A stretch of DNA of 32,866 nucleotides from Caldibacillus thermoamylovorans (GCF_000751775.1 NZ_CCRF01000036.1:1-32866), one strand, 5' to 3'; numbered from the stretch's first letter, positions 6,747-14,496 are shown. Numbers and translations: made by a program. The notes: generated by a model not told the origin, from the letters alone.

Positions 6747-8726
6747 ATGAAGATTGAAAAGACGAATGAAAAATTGCTTTGGGTACCCTCACCGGAATTT
6801 AAAGACAATTCGAACATGAGGGAATTCATGATATGGTTGGGGAAAACAAGGGGGTTAAAATTTGAAGAGTATCATGAATTGTGGAATTGGTCCGTAACTG
6901 ATATCGAAGGGTTTTGGTCGGCCATTTGGGACTTTTTCAAAATAAAGTCATCTAAGCCCTATGATGAGGTTATATCAGGTGGGAAAATGCCGGATGTAAA
7001 ATGGTTTTTAGGGTCATCATTAAATTATGCCGAGCATGTTTTTCGCAATGAAGACCCTGAAAATGTGGCTGTCATCTATGAATCCGAAACACGTCCTTTA
7101 GGGGAATTAACTTGGGCAGAACTGAAAAAAACTACTGCTTCCATCGCACAACATTTAAAGTCGATTGGCATTAAGCCCGGGGATCGAGTCGTGGCCTACA
7201 CACCGAATATTCATGAAACATTATCGGCATTTTTAGCATGTGCCAGCATCGGTGCCGTTTGGTCAAGCTGTGCACCGGAGTTTGGTATGAAAAGTGTTAT
7301 TGATCGGTTTAAGCAGATTGAGCCAAAGGTATTGATTACGGTCGATGGATATAAATATGGCGGAAAGGAATACGATAGGCTTGAACTGGTCAAACAAATT
7401 CAAGCGGAGTTGCCGACATTAAATGAAACGATAATAATTCCTTATCTTAAAGATCAGCCGGATATGTCCGGGTTAAAGAATGCAACCCAATGGGATAAGA
7501 TTTTAAAAGAAAATGCTCGGGCTCAGTTAACTTTTGAACATGTTCCTTTTGACCATCCTTTATGGATTTTATATTCATCAGGAACAACCGGAAAGCCAAA
7601 AGGGATTGTGCAAAGTCAAGGCGGCATATTAATAGAACACTTGAAATTCCTGATGCTGCAATCGGATTTGAAAAAGGGTGATCGGTTTTTTTGGTATACA
7701 ACGACTGGCTGGATGATGTGGAATGTGGTTGTTGGAGGGTTGCTTACCGGTGCATCCGTTGTTTTATATGATGGGAATCCCGGCTATCCAAATTATGAAA
7801 CATTGTGGAAGTTTGCAGAATCAGCCAAAATTGCCACATTCGGGACAAGTGCCAGCTTTATTATGGCTTGTGTAAAAGCAGGCGTGAAACCAAAGGAACA
7901 ATTTGATTTATCCCATTTAAAGAGCATTGGTTCAACCGGTTCTCCACTTCCTGAAAAAGGATTTGAATGGGTGTATGAACATGTTAAAGAAGATGTATGG
8001 CTGTTTTCGACAAGTGGCGGTACAGATGTCTGCTCAGCTTTTCTCGGACCATGTCCATTGCTTCCGGTTTATTCAGGAGAATTGCAAGCGCGTGCATTAG
8101 GAGCAGATTTGAAAGCGCTTAATGACAATGAAGAAGAAGTCATTGAAGAAATCGGTGAGCTTGTGATTAAGAAACCGATGCCCTCTATGCCAATTTATTT
8201 TTGGAATGATGTGGACGGTAAACGTTATAAAGAAAGTTACTTTGATGTTTTTCCGGATGTTTGGCGGCATGGTGATTTTGTGAAATTTACACATAGGGGA
8301 AGCTGCATCATCTATGGACGGTCCGATGCAACGATTAACCGTGGTGGCATTCGAATGGGGACAAGTGAAATTTACAGTGCGCTTGAAAGTATTCCCGAAG
8401 TAGATGATAGTTTAATCGTGGATATCCCGTTGGATGAGGAGCGTTCTTATATGCCGCTATTTATCGTGTTAAAGCCCGGGATTGAACTTTCAAACGAACT
8501 GAAAGCACGAATCAATCAAACGATTCGTCAAAACTGCTCACCTAGGCATGTGCCGGATGAAATTTATTCTGTGAATGAAGTTCCGAAAACGTTGAATGGC
8601 AAGAAGCTAGAAGTGCCCATTAAAAAAATTTTGATGGGTGTACCTGTGGAAAAGGCAGTGAACAAAGGATCATTGGCAAATCCGGATTCGTTAAATTACT
8701 TTATTCAATTTAAAAAAGAGTCATAG
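6747..8726 (+). CDS. Acetoacetyl-CoA synthetase (acetoacetate--CoA ligase)
   Basis: This 659-aa ANL-superfamily enzyme forms acetoacetyl-CoA from acetoacetate, ATP and CoA through an acyl-adenylate. The N-terminal region (W.PSPEFKDNSNMREFM.WL, then YHELWNWSVTDIEGFWSAIW) matches the acetoacetyl/acetyl-CoA synthetase lead domain. The ATP-binding loop is LYSSGTTGKPKGIV near residue 275. STSGGTDVCSAFLG and SGELQARALGADLKA are characteristic of the acetoacetate branch. YGRSDATINRGGIRMG is the hinge, and the catalytic lysine is in PKTLNGKKLEVP near residue 617. The length is that of the family. Start: ATG with GGGAGGG 5 nt upstream. The AtoE-like transporter at 10821 is a natural functional partner, so acetoacetate or short-chain acids probably enter metabolism here. 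An acetyl-CoA synthetase is less likely. Confidence 0.92.
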   Translation: MKIEKTNEKLLWVPSPEFKDNSNMREFMIWLGKTRGLKFEEYHELWNWSVTDIEGFWSAIWDFFKIKSSKPYDEVISGGKMPDVKWFLGSSLNYAEHVFRNEDPENVAVIYESETRPLGELTWAELKKTTASIAQHLKSIGIKPGDRVVAYTPNIHETLSAFLACASIGAVWSSCAPEFGMKSVIDRFKQIEPKVLITVDGYKYGGKEYDRLELVKQIQAELPTLNETIIIPYLKDQPDMSGLKNATQWDKILKENARAQLTFEHVPFDHPLWILYSSGTTGKPKGIVQSQGGILIEHLKFLMLQSDLKKGDRFFWYTTTGWMMWNVVVGGLLTGASVVLYDGNPGYPNYETLWKFAESAKIATFGTSASFIMACVKAGVKPKEQFDLSHLKSIGSTGSPLPEKGFEWVYEHVKEDVWLFSTSGGTDVCSAFLGPCPLLPVYSGELQARALGADLKALNDNEEEVIEEIGELVIKKPMPSMPIYFWNDVDGKRYKESYFDVFPDVWRHGDFVKFTHRGSCIIYGRSDATINRGGIRMGTSEIYSALESIPEVDDSLIVDIPLDEERSYMPLFIVLKPGIELSNELKARINQTIRQNCSPRHVPDEIYSVNEVPKTLNGKKLEVPIKKILMGVPVEKAVNKGSLANPDSLNYFIQFKKES

Positions 8727-8791
8727 GGACAGGTACCTTGTCTCAGAACCGAACAGTGCTTGAAACTGTTCGGTATGTGAATACTAAAAGA

Positions 8792-8825
8792 AAGCCCGCG
8801 TAAAAATACTCCGTGGGCTTTTTTT
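8792..8825 (+). terminator. Terminator after the acetoacetyl-CoA synthetase gene
   Basis: GCCCGCG and CGTGGGC form a stem followed by a T run. An additional upstream hairpin (ACCGAACAGT / ACTGTTCGGT, 8748-8773) belongs to the GACAGG-type repeat family described below. Confidence 0.8.
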
Positions 8826-8829
8826 AGCT

Positions 8830-8935
8830 AATAGGAAAGTGGAAATTTTTCAATTTCTACTTTCCTAACGCATAAGTGCAACTACGGCTCTGCCATCGCC
8901 TTAAGGCTCGCCAGTCGCCGAGTTTTCTTTATATT
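8830..8935. repeat. Intergenic palindrome and dispersed GC-rich repeat
   Basis: AGGAAAGT..AAAT and ATTT..ACTTTCCT (about 8832-8866) form a hairpin. It is followed by a GC-rich stretch (GTGCAACTACGGCTCTGCC to CGCCAGTCGCCGAGTTTTC, 8876-8932) whose composition and wording resemble repeated intergenic elements of Bacillaceae genomes. Membership in a family is recalled, not computed. Confidence 0.45.
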
Positions 8936-8956
8936 TCCAAATATAATTTTATAAAA

Positions 8957-8984
8957 ACGGGACTTTTTCCATATATCAATCGTC
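8957..8984 (+). promoter_or_regulatory. Candidate ECF-type autoregulatory promoter
   Basis: GGGACTTTTT, then about 12 bp, then CGTCTAA resembles the GAAACTTTT..CGTC promoters of SigM/SigV-like ECF factors. It lies about 32 bp before the sigma gene, which suggests the sigma factor transcribes its own operon. Confidence 0.45.
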
Positions 8985-9015
8985 TAATGAAAAAATACAG
9001 AAAGGATGAGAAGGA

Positions 9016-9564
9016 GTGGAACGCCGAGTAGAGGACTTTATTTTTCGCGGAACGGATGAAGAAGCCATCGTTTACATTATTGATTACTACGGAGAGGGAA
9101 TTAAGCGACTGATTTTCACGTATGTAAAAAATTACGCTCAAACTGATGATCTTTTTCAAGACTTTTTGCTAAAAGTTTATCAAAATATTGGACAGTTTCA
9201 AGGGAAATCCTCCTTGAAAACATGGCTTTATCGGATTGCCATTAATACATGTAAAGATTATTTACGTTCGCCCATCAACCGTATATTTTCGCCGGGCATA
9301 AAATCTGATTTGATAAAAACTTCACAATCCGCAGAAACCCAGGTTCTGAAAAAAGAATATTATCAGCAACTTGCTCAATGTATTTTTTCCCTGCCTATCA
9401 AATATCGGGAAATATTGGTTTTGCGGTTTTACCAAGATTTTACCATTAAAGAAATTAGTGAGGCTGTAGGAATACCGGAATCCACGGTCCGGACAAGAAT
9501 TATGCGTGGGAAGAAAAAAATACAGGAACAGTTAGGGGGCGATGGTTTTGAAGAATTCGAATGA
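9016..9564 (+). CDS. ECF-type RNA polymerase sigma factor
   Basis: This is a 182-aa sigma-70 family protein with only regions 2 and 4. Region 2 includes YAQTDDLFQDFLLKVYQNI and SSLKTWLYRIAINTCKDYLR (residues ~37-92). Region 4 includes FSLPIKYREILVLRFYQDFT, then the helix-turn-helix IKEISEAVGIPESTVRTRI (residues ~125-170). Start is GTG; AAAGGA lies about 9 nt upstream and an AAGGAG abuts the start, and there is no ATG alternative before the domain. The last 23 bp overlap the downstream membrane protein gene, the usual arrangement of a sigma factor with its anti-sigma. It is closest in style to SigM/SigV/YlaC-like factors that answer envelope stress. Which one cannot be settled by eye. Confidence 0.88.
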   Translation: MERRVEDFIFRGTDEEAIVYIIDYYGEGIKRLIFTYVKNYAQTDDLFQDFLLKVYQNIGQFQGKSSLKTWLYRIAINTCKDYLRSPINRIFSPGIKSDLIKTSQSAETQVLKKEYYQQLAQCIFSLPIKYREILVLRFYQDFTIKEISEAVGIPESTVRTRIMRGKKKIQEQLGGDGFEEFE

Positions 9565-10255
9565 GCAATTAAAAATGGCCATGGATGAAATCATTGGAAT
9601 AGAACCTTTAGTTCGGGAAGAGGATAAAACGAAATTTTTGATGAAAGTGCACAAGAAACAAAAAACGTACTTAGTCCCAAAACTTTTAACGGCACTACTT
9701 TTCATCGGATTGGCAGGGTGGCTATTATTCCTTGCACTGAATTCCGGCGGACTGCAACAAGCATCTCCGGCCGATAAAAATATAAAAACGATTGAAACGG
9801 TCTTAAACCAAATGCTCACGGGACCAAGTAAGGAATTCTCAAAGGCAGTGGATGCTTGGGAAAATGCAGTGCCCGATACAGGGGAGGGAGTCAATTCCGG
9901 AATTATCACATCCACCCCGGATCCATTGAGGCAATATACAGACAAATATTTTAAACCGTATTTTACAGAAGAAGGATTAACAGATTATATAAATACGAGC
10001 GGTTTGACATTTCTCATGCAAGCAGATTGGTACGGGTATGTGCTTAAAGTGAATGATTTGAAGATAGAAAAATTAGAAATGGAAGGAAATTATTATGATT
10101 TTACAGTCACAGTTAGCTTTCAAAAAACTGGCAGTGATCAACAAAATACTGCCAAAGTGACCGGCCAAATTAACATTAATGACGAAGGAAAAATCCAAGT
10201 GTTTAGTATGTTTGGTGATGGCGGTTTATTGGAAAAAATGACAGAGGGGCGGTAA
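9542..10255 (+). CDS. Probable membrane anti-sigma factor
   Basis: This 237-aa protein is translationally coupled to the sigma gene (23-bp overlap, TAGGGGG just before ATG). Residues 1-45 are charged and cytosolic (SNEQLKMAMDEIIGIEPLVR), residues ~46-67 form one membrane helix (LVPKLLTALLFIGLAGWLLF), and about 165 residues lie outside. The outer part contains YTDKYFKPYFTEEGLTDYIN and ends in a beta-rich region, similar in feel to NTF2-like sensor domains. There is no zinc-binding HxxxCxxC motif of the classical ZAS anti-sigma class. The anti-sigma role is inferred from position and topology. Confidence 0.7.
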   Translation: MVLKNSNEQLKMAMDEIIGIEPLVREEDKTKFLMKVHKKQKTYLVPKLLTALLFIGLAGWLLFLALNSGGLQQASPADKNIKTIETVLNQMLTGPSKEFSKAVDAWENAVPDTGEGVNSGIITSTPDPLRQYTDKYFKPYFTEEGLTDYINTSGLTFLMQADWYGYVLKVNDLKIEKLEMEGNYYDFTVTVSFQKTGSDQQNTAKVTGQININDEGKIQVFSMFGDGGLLEKMTEGR

Positions 10256-10266
10256 TGCCTTCGTGC

Positions 10267-10364
10267 CAGAGGGACAGGCACTGCGATCCAGAATCAATGG
10301 GAAAGAACTGGGGAAAAGGTTCTGTCCCCATGGATTTCACAGAAAATCAGTGCCTGCCCCTCTG
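10267..10364. repeat. Palindromic GACAGGCACTG element
   Basis: CAGAGGGACAGGCACTG (10267-10283) and CAGTGCCTGCCCCTCTG (10348-10364) are inverted with one mismatch over 17 bp. A nested TGGGGA/TCCCCA pair lies inside. Another GAACAGGCACTA lies at 10389. Related words recur at 8726, 12633, 14108, 14156 and 24261. Confidence 0.65.
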
Positions 10365-10433
10365 TATGTTCATACGTAAACATTGAGGAACAGGCACTAT
10401 TATTAGGCTATATTCGGTCAAGAAATCTGTCCC

Positions 10434-10540
10434 CTATTTCGCAATTTGTCCAACGTCAATGACAAATTCGGCACCGGTTACAAAGCGTGATTCATCAGAA
10501 GCCAGATATACGGCACCATAGGCGATATCTTCCGGTAAAA
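10434..10540 (-). pseudogene. C-terminal remnant of a short-chain dehydrogenase (SDR)
   Basis: On the minus strand a stop-terminated frame reads PEDIAYGAVYLASDES, then RFVTGAEFVIDVGQIAK and stop. This is the C-terminal signature of classical SDR enzymes (.PEDIA.a..yLASdes..vTG.e..vDgG). Everything upstream is missing, so only about 34 codons remain. It sits between genes for acetoacetate activation and short-chain acid uptake. A 3-hydroxybutyrate dehydrogenase would fit that pathway, but the fragment alone supports only the SDR family. Confidence 0.8.
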
Positions 10541-10624
10541 TGGAATAAACAATTGACTAATATAGTGAGAGGTGCTCTTTAAATATAGCAGGTGATAGAC
10601 CTAGGTTAAGTCTATGGACTATTT

Positions 10625-10754
10625 ATGACACTATCAGACTTTTTTCGCCCCGGATCTTCTTACTTGAAATTATAAAGCGCTTTCAAAACTTTTGTAATCA
10701 TTTTCTGAAATACTCATTACGGAATATTTTATTAAATGAACGCATAGTGTCATA
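10625..10754. repeat. 11-bp inverted repeats flanking the cre box
   Basis: TATGACACTAT (10624-10634) and ATAGTGTCATA (10744-10754) are perfect inverted copies ~110 bp apart, enclosing the cre box upstream of the transporter gene. They could be ends of a very small mobile element, paired operators or coincidence. Confidence 0.4.
10672..10685. promoter_or_regulatory. cre box (CcpA site) upstream of the transporter gene
   Basis: ATAAAGCGCTTTCA matches the TGWAANCGNTNWCA consensus at all fixed positions except the first two and is nearly palindromic. It lies about 135 bp before the AtoE-like gene. It predicts repression of short-chain acid uptake when preferred sugars are present. Confidence 0.6.
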
Positions 10755-10820
10755 GTAAGGCTTCAGTAAGCTTAATAGTTTTAATGGTTTTTTATATTTA
10801 CTAAAAAAGGGGTGATATAT

Positions 10821-12140
10821 TTGAAAGCGTTAACGGGATTTTTTGACCGGCTGGTGCAGCGTTATCTTCCGGATGCCTTTCTTTTTGCTATTATCCTTAC
10901 CTTTCTTGTTTTTGTAATCGGCATCATTTTTACCGATAGTGGTCCGGTTGACATGATTAATCATTGGGGAACCGGATTTTGGGATTTGCTTGCCTTTACC
11001 ATGCAGATGGCCTTGGTAGTTGTAACCGGTTATATTTTAGCCAATGCGCCGGCGATCAAGAATTTCCTTGCCGGATTGAGTAAACTAGCAAAAACACCCG
11101 CTCATGCGATTATGCTTGTGACTTTTGTTTCTGCAATCGCATGTTTAATCAACTATGGATTTGGACTGGTCGTTGGTGCATTGTTTGCAATCCATGTGGC
11201 TAAGCAAGTACCTTCTGCAGATTTTCGTATTTTAGTAGCTGGAGCATACAGCGGATTTCTCGTTTGGCATGGAGGATTGTCCGGCTCCATTCCGTTATCG
11301 ATTGCAACACCGGGTCATTTTTTGGAAAAGGAAATGGGAACGATCCCGGTAAATGAAACATTATTTAGTCCATCAAATCTTTTTATTGTTGCAGCTTTGG
11401 TTTTGACATTGCCGATATTTAATCGGTTCCTGATGAAAAATGCTGACTCGCTTAATCAAGATCGTTCAAAATGGACCGTGCCTGATGATGAAGTCGAACC
11501 TGTCCAAAAAGCTCCTGGAACACCTGCCGAAAAGCTTGAAAATAGTAGGATTATATCGTTATTAATTGGCGTAATGGGGCTGGCCTATATTTTCTATCAC
11601 TTTGCAACGAAGGGTTTTGATTTAAATATTAATATTGTCAACTTTATCTTCCTATTTTTAGGAATTTTGCTTCACAACACACCTAGGCAATTCCTAAATA
11701 CCGTATCAAATGGTGTTAAAAATGCGGGTGGGATTATCATTCAATTTCCGCTATATGCTGGGATCATGGGAATGGTGACGTTATCCGGCCTATCTGAACA
11801 AATTGCTTTATGGTTTGTCTCCTTAGCCAATGAACATACGTTGCCTTTCATTTCTTTTGTAAGTGGTGGTATCATTAATGTTTTTGTCCCTTCAGGAGGT
11901 GGACAATGGGCCGTACAGGGTCCAATTATGATTGATGCTGCAATGGCGATTAATGCTGATGTTGCCAAAACAGCAATGGGTGTTGCTTGGGGAGATGCTT
12001 GGACAAATATGATTCAGCCGTTTTGGGCATTGCCTGCCTTAGCAATTGCGGGGCTTCATATTCGGGATATCATGGGTTTTTGTGTCATGATTTTGCTTTA
12101 TAGCTTTATCCCGATTTCCATTGGTTTTCTATTTTTCTAA
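10821..12140 (+). CDS. AtoE-family short-chain fatty acid transporter
   Basis: This is a polytopic membrane protein of about 439 residues. Typical stretches are FFDRLVQRYLPDAFLFAIIL at the N-terminus, WGTGFWDLLAFTMQMALVVV, INYGFGLVVGALFA, GGLSGSIPLSIATPGH and, near the C-terminus, NVFVPSGGGQWAVQGPIM and GVAWGDAWTNMIQPFWALP. These match the AtoE short-chain fatty acid transporter family, which takes up acids such as acetoacetate and butyrate. I choose the TTG at 10821: AAAGGGGTGAT is an excellent ribosome site 5 nt before it, while the upstream in-frame GTG at 10812 lies inside that site. It pairs functionally with the acetoacetyl-CoA synthetase, has a cre box upstream and ends at a terminator. 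Confidence 0.92.
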   Translation: MKALTGFFDRLVQRYLPDAFLFAIILTFLVFVIGIIFTDSGPVDMINHWGTGFWDLLAFTMQMALVVVTGYILANAPAIKNFLAGLSKLAKTPAHAIMLVTFVSAIACLINYGFGLVVGALFAIHVAKQVPSADFRILVAGAYSGFLVWHGGLSGSIPLSIATPGHFLEKEMGTIPVNETLFSPSNLFIVAALVLTLPIFNRFLMKNADSLNQDRSKWTVPDDEVEPVQKAPGTPAEKLENSRIISLLIGVMGLAYIFYHFATKGFDLNINIVNFIFLFLGILLHNTPRQFLNTVSNGVKNAGGIIIQFPLYAGIMGMVTLSGLSEQIALWFVSLANEHTLPFISFVSGGIINVFVPSGGGQWAVQGPIMIDAAMAINADVAKTAMGVAWGDAWTNMIQPFWALPALAIAGLHIRDIMGFCVMILLYSFIPISIGFLFF

Positions 12141-12148
12141 TATAATGG

Positions 12149-12189
12149 GCAAACAGAAAAGAGGCTTGTGGGTTTCCGTTTGCTTTTTT
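12149..12189 (+). terminator. Terminator after the AtoE-like gene
   Basis: GCAAACAGAAA and TTTCCGTTTGC pair with one mismatch, followed by six T, 8 bp after the stop codon. Confidence 0.85.
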
Positions 12190-12237
12190 AAAAGATAAGA
12201 AAGTATAAAAATACAAGTAAATAACTTGGAATTAGTT

Positions 12238-12368
12238 TTATTGTCTAGCTCCGAGCGCCAGCGACTGAGAAACTAACTCCCCCTTTAATGTGCTCATGCG
12301 CCATAGCCTATTCGAGGAAGCGGATGTTCAGCTCGTCGCAAAGCGGGCGCTCTGCGCTTTTCTTACGT
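12238..12368. repeat. Bacillus-type dispersed intergenic repeat (TTGTCTAGCTCC..GCGCTTTTCTTA)
   Basis: The stretch begins TTGTCTAGCTCCGAGCGCC and ends GGGCGCTCTGCGCTTTTCTT, bordering words I recall from a GC-rich repeat scattered between genes in many Bacillus genomes. It is much more GC-rich than its surroundings. A short open frame crossing it (from 12290) is not a gene. The copy is divergent in the middle. Confidence 0.55.
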
Positions 12369-12632
12369 TAACGTACAAAAGCTACTTCTTTATGAACCGA
12401 ACCTACGTAAGAGGAAAAATCTACAAAATTATCTTTATCACTATTACTAAGTCTGTTAAAAGCATAATCTGTATTTGAAGTAAAAATATAATGTCTAAGA
12501 GGTGCATCATTTAGTTGCACCTCTTTTCGATTTTCCCATGGACGTCCGCAGCTCACCGGTACGTTTTGATTCACTAAACACTTTTTCCAAACGGTATCTG
12601 TCTCTCAATACGTTAATTTATTAGTTTTGAAA
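12369..12632. other. Intergenic with an isolated hairpin
   Basis: No gene is convincing. AAGAGGTGCA (12497-12506) and TGCACCTCTT (12516-12525) make a 10-bp terminator-like stem followed by TT, with no gene directly before it. On the minus strand a 68-codon frame (12574-12368) crosses the hairpin and contains an ordinary-looking stretch (HYIFTSNTDYAFNRLSNSD). It might be a gene remnant but matches nothing I know. Confidence 0.4.
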
Positions 12633-12720
12633 GACAGGCACTATTCGGCGGAGATAATTAGTCATTTAAATTTTTCATTGGGAATTGAGGAATTTTAAAT
12701 TACATTGATGCCTGTCCCCG
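12633..12720. repeat. ~88-bp repeat, copy A (GACAGGCACT..TGCCTGTCCCC)
   Basis: The copy starts GACAGGCACTATTCGG and ends ATTGATGCCTGTCCCC. GACAGGCA and TGCCTGTC at its ends are perfect inverted repeats. A second copy in the same orientation lies at 14155-14243 with roughly 85 percent identity by eye. The two copies flank the DnaD-like gene. Short length, terminal inverted repeats and dispersal resemble a MITE or similar palindromic element. Confidence 0.65.
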
Positions 12721-12819
12721 TGACCCTCCCTATCAAAAAATTTTTAAAAGTCTTATGTTCATTTTGCAAAAGGGAATCTATAACACTAATAAAAGGATAA
12801 TTACAAGGGGGAGTCGAAA

Positions 12820-14103
12820 ATGAGCAAGCTATTAATCAATGAAAGTCCAATTTTAGTTCTACCGACATTAGCGAAAAAGATTGGACTGAATCAGGCGCTG
12901 TTTATCCAACAACTTCACTACTGGCTGGCAGATAGCAAGCATACATACGATGGGTATCAATGGGTGTATAACACATACGAGGATTGGCACAGGCAGTTTC
13001 CATTTTGGTCCACGAGTACAATCCGGAGAATTATTGGGAAGCTTGAAAGGGAAGGTTTAATCGTTTCCGGAAATTATAATCGTTTTAAGATGGACAAAAC
13101 CAAATGGTATCGGATTAATTACGAGTATTTGGAGTCGCTGATGGATGAGGATGCGCAACTTTCCGACCTTTGCAGCAAGCGGACTGACACAAGCGACCCA
13201 ACCGAGCAGCATAACGGCACACACACGGACGCTTCGAACAGTCAAAATCGAATCAATTTAGGCAAGGCATCGACGCAGAACAATCTGACGGATCAAAACG
13301 CACCGAGTATCGATAAGCAACCTGACCAAACGAATGCAAATGTAAGCAAACCGACGAACCAATCGGATACCAACTTAAGCAAACGGACAAACCAATCGGA
13401 TACCAACTTAAGCAAGCCCACGAACCAAAATGGTGCTAACTTAGGCAATCCGACAAATCAAACTGGCACCAATTTAACCAATCACACTGACCAAACGGTG
13501 ACCAAATTGACTAAACACAACGACCAAAATAATTCCAACTTGACCATATCGGGTGAGCAAGCGGGACAGTACATAGTTCCAAACTTAACTAATCACACGT
13601 ATCAAAATAAATTCAACTTGACCACATCGGGTGAGCAAGCTGGTCAGTACGTGGGTGCAAGCTTAGCACTAGCACGAACAAACATAACCAAAGCAATACC
13701 AGAGACTACTTCAGAGACTACCCCAGAGAAAAAAAGCGTAGTAATAGTTACGCACGCGCGCGCAGAAGAACAAAACCCATTTACATTTTTCGAACAAAAC
13801 GGGTTTGGAACCATCAGTGGGTATCTTTTTGAAAAAATACAAGCGTGGTGTGAGGATTTGTCCCAAGAACTTGTTTTAGAAGCGATGAAAATAGCTGTCG
13901 AAAGCGGGAATAAAAATTGGAGTTACGTGGAAGGAATTCTTCGCCGGTGGGTGGATAAAGGCTATCAAACCATCAATGAGGTTCGTGCCGCACAAAAGGA
14001 ATATCGGGAACGACTGGACAAGAGCGCAAAACAAAAACCCCGAATGGAACGGGATATTCCAAGAAACTTTATTCTCGACATGGATGCCGGAGAAGACGAA
14101 TAG
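12820..14103 (+). CDS. DnaD-like replication protein with an 11-residue tandem repeat
   Basis: This is a 427-aa protein. Residues 1-110 form a winged-helix-like region typical of phage and Bacillus replication proteins (NQALFIQQLHYWLADSK, then WHRQFPFWSTSTIRRIIGKL and EREGLIVSGNYNRF.MDKTKWYRI). Residues ~165-245 are a run of about seven 11-residue repeats of the type KPTNQSDTNLS, followed by two copies of SGEQAGQY about 26 residues apart. Residues ~320-400 contain FFEQNGFGTISGYLFEKIQ, MKIAVESGNKNWSYVEGILR and RWVDKGYQTINEV, the DnaD/phage-associated C-terminal domain that binds DNA. DnaD proteins help load the replicative helicase. No other phage gene is nearby. Start: ATG with GGGGGAG upstream. 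A 33-bp DNA unit keeps frame when copies are gained or lost, so linker length may vary between strains. Confidence 0.82.
   Translation: MSKLLINESPILVLPTLAKKIGLNQALFIQQLHYWLADSKHTYDGYQWVYNTYEDWHRQFPFWSTSTIRRIIGKLEREGLIVSGNYNRFKMDKTKWYRINYEYLESLMDEDAQLSDLCSKRTDTSDPTEQHNGTHTDASNSQNRINLGKASTQNNLTDQNAPSIDKQPDQTNANVSKPTNQSDTNLSKRTNQSDTNLSKPTNQNGANLGNPTNQTGTNLTNHTDQTVTKLTKHNDQNNSNLTISGEQAGQYIVPNLTNHTYQNKFNLTTSGEQAGQYVGASLALARTNITKAIPETTSETTPEKKSVVIVTHARAEEQNPFTFFEQNGFGTISGYLFEKIQAWCEDLSQELVLEAMKIAVESGNKNWSYVEGILRRWVDKGYQTINEVRAAQKEYRERLDKSAKQKPRMERDIPRNFILDMDAGEDE
13318..13548 (+). repeat. 33-bp tandem repeats inside the DnaD-like gene
   Basis: About seven imperfect 33-bp units encode KPTNQSDTNLS, KRTNQSDTNLS, KPTNQNGANLG, NPTNQTGTNLT and related blocks. 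The second and third units are nearly identical in DNA, which points to recent duplication. Asn, Thr and Gln dominate, so the region is probably an unstructured linker. Confidence 0.85.
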
Positions 14104-14154
14104 ATAGACAGGTCCCGCAGCCTACCTTAACAACATTGACTAAAAATGGGATGA

Positions 14155-14243
14155 GGGACCTGGCACTGTTCGGTTGAGATAATTAGACATTTAAACTTTT
14201 CATAGGGAATTGTGGAATTTTAAATTTCATCGATGTCTGTTCC
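14155..14243. repeat. ~88-bp repeat, copy B
   Basis: This copy starts GGGACCTGGCACTGTTCGG and ends CATCGATGTCTGTTCCC; it aligns along its whole length with copy A at 12633-12720. CAGGTCCC (14110-14117) just upstream is complementary to GGGACCTG (14155-14162), giving a hairpin after the DnaD-like gene that may act as its terminator. The remaining bases to 14420 show nothing else. Confidence 0.6.
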
Positions 14244-14424
14244 CTGCACCTGCTCCCTGGGTCGAGGGATCGGTCCCTTTACCCCTTTATGCCAAGTTTA
14301 CGGCAAGTCGAGCTGATTTTTTGGCAATCAATGGTTACAAAGAATGTTGAAATTGATAATAGAACTTAATGAAAGTATGAACGATTCTTTACAAAACAAA
14401 AAAAATCAAAAAAACAGTTGTTCT

Positions 14425-14453
14425 CTGACAGCACGTTGTCACATTAATATGAT
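14425..14453 (+). promoter_or_regulatory. Promoter and candidate operator of the WYL regulator gene
   Basis: CTGACA, a 17-bp spacer and TATGAT form a promoter 44 bp before the start. TGACA (14426-14430) and TGTCA (14437-14441) are inverted over the -35 box and spacer, a good place for an autoregulatory operator. Promoter is well supported; operator is inference. Confidence 0.5.
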
Positions 14454-14496
14454 ATGATAAATTTGAAAATTCCACAAACAGATCGGGGGCATAGTT

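Noticed and set aside
12290-12478. 62-codon frame beginning inside the GC-rich intergenic repeat
   Set aside because: Half of it is the dispersed repeat and the rest has no protein-like character.
13318-13548. CRISPR-like array or plasmid iterons
   Set aside because: The repeats are contiguous without spacers, are in frame within a coding sequence and vary as codons do.
12820-14103. Prophage
   Set aside because: The DnaD-like gene is the only phage-type gene; there is no integrase, terminase, portal, tail or lysis gene in the window.
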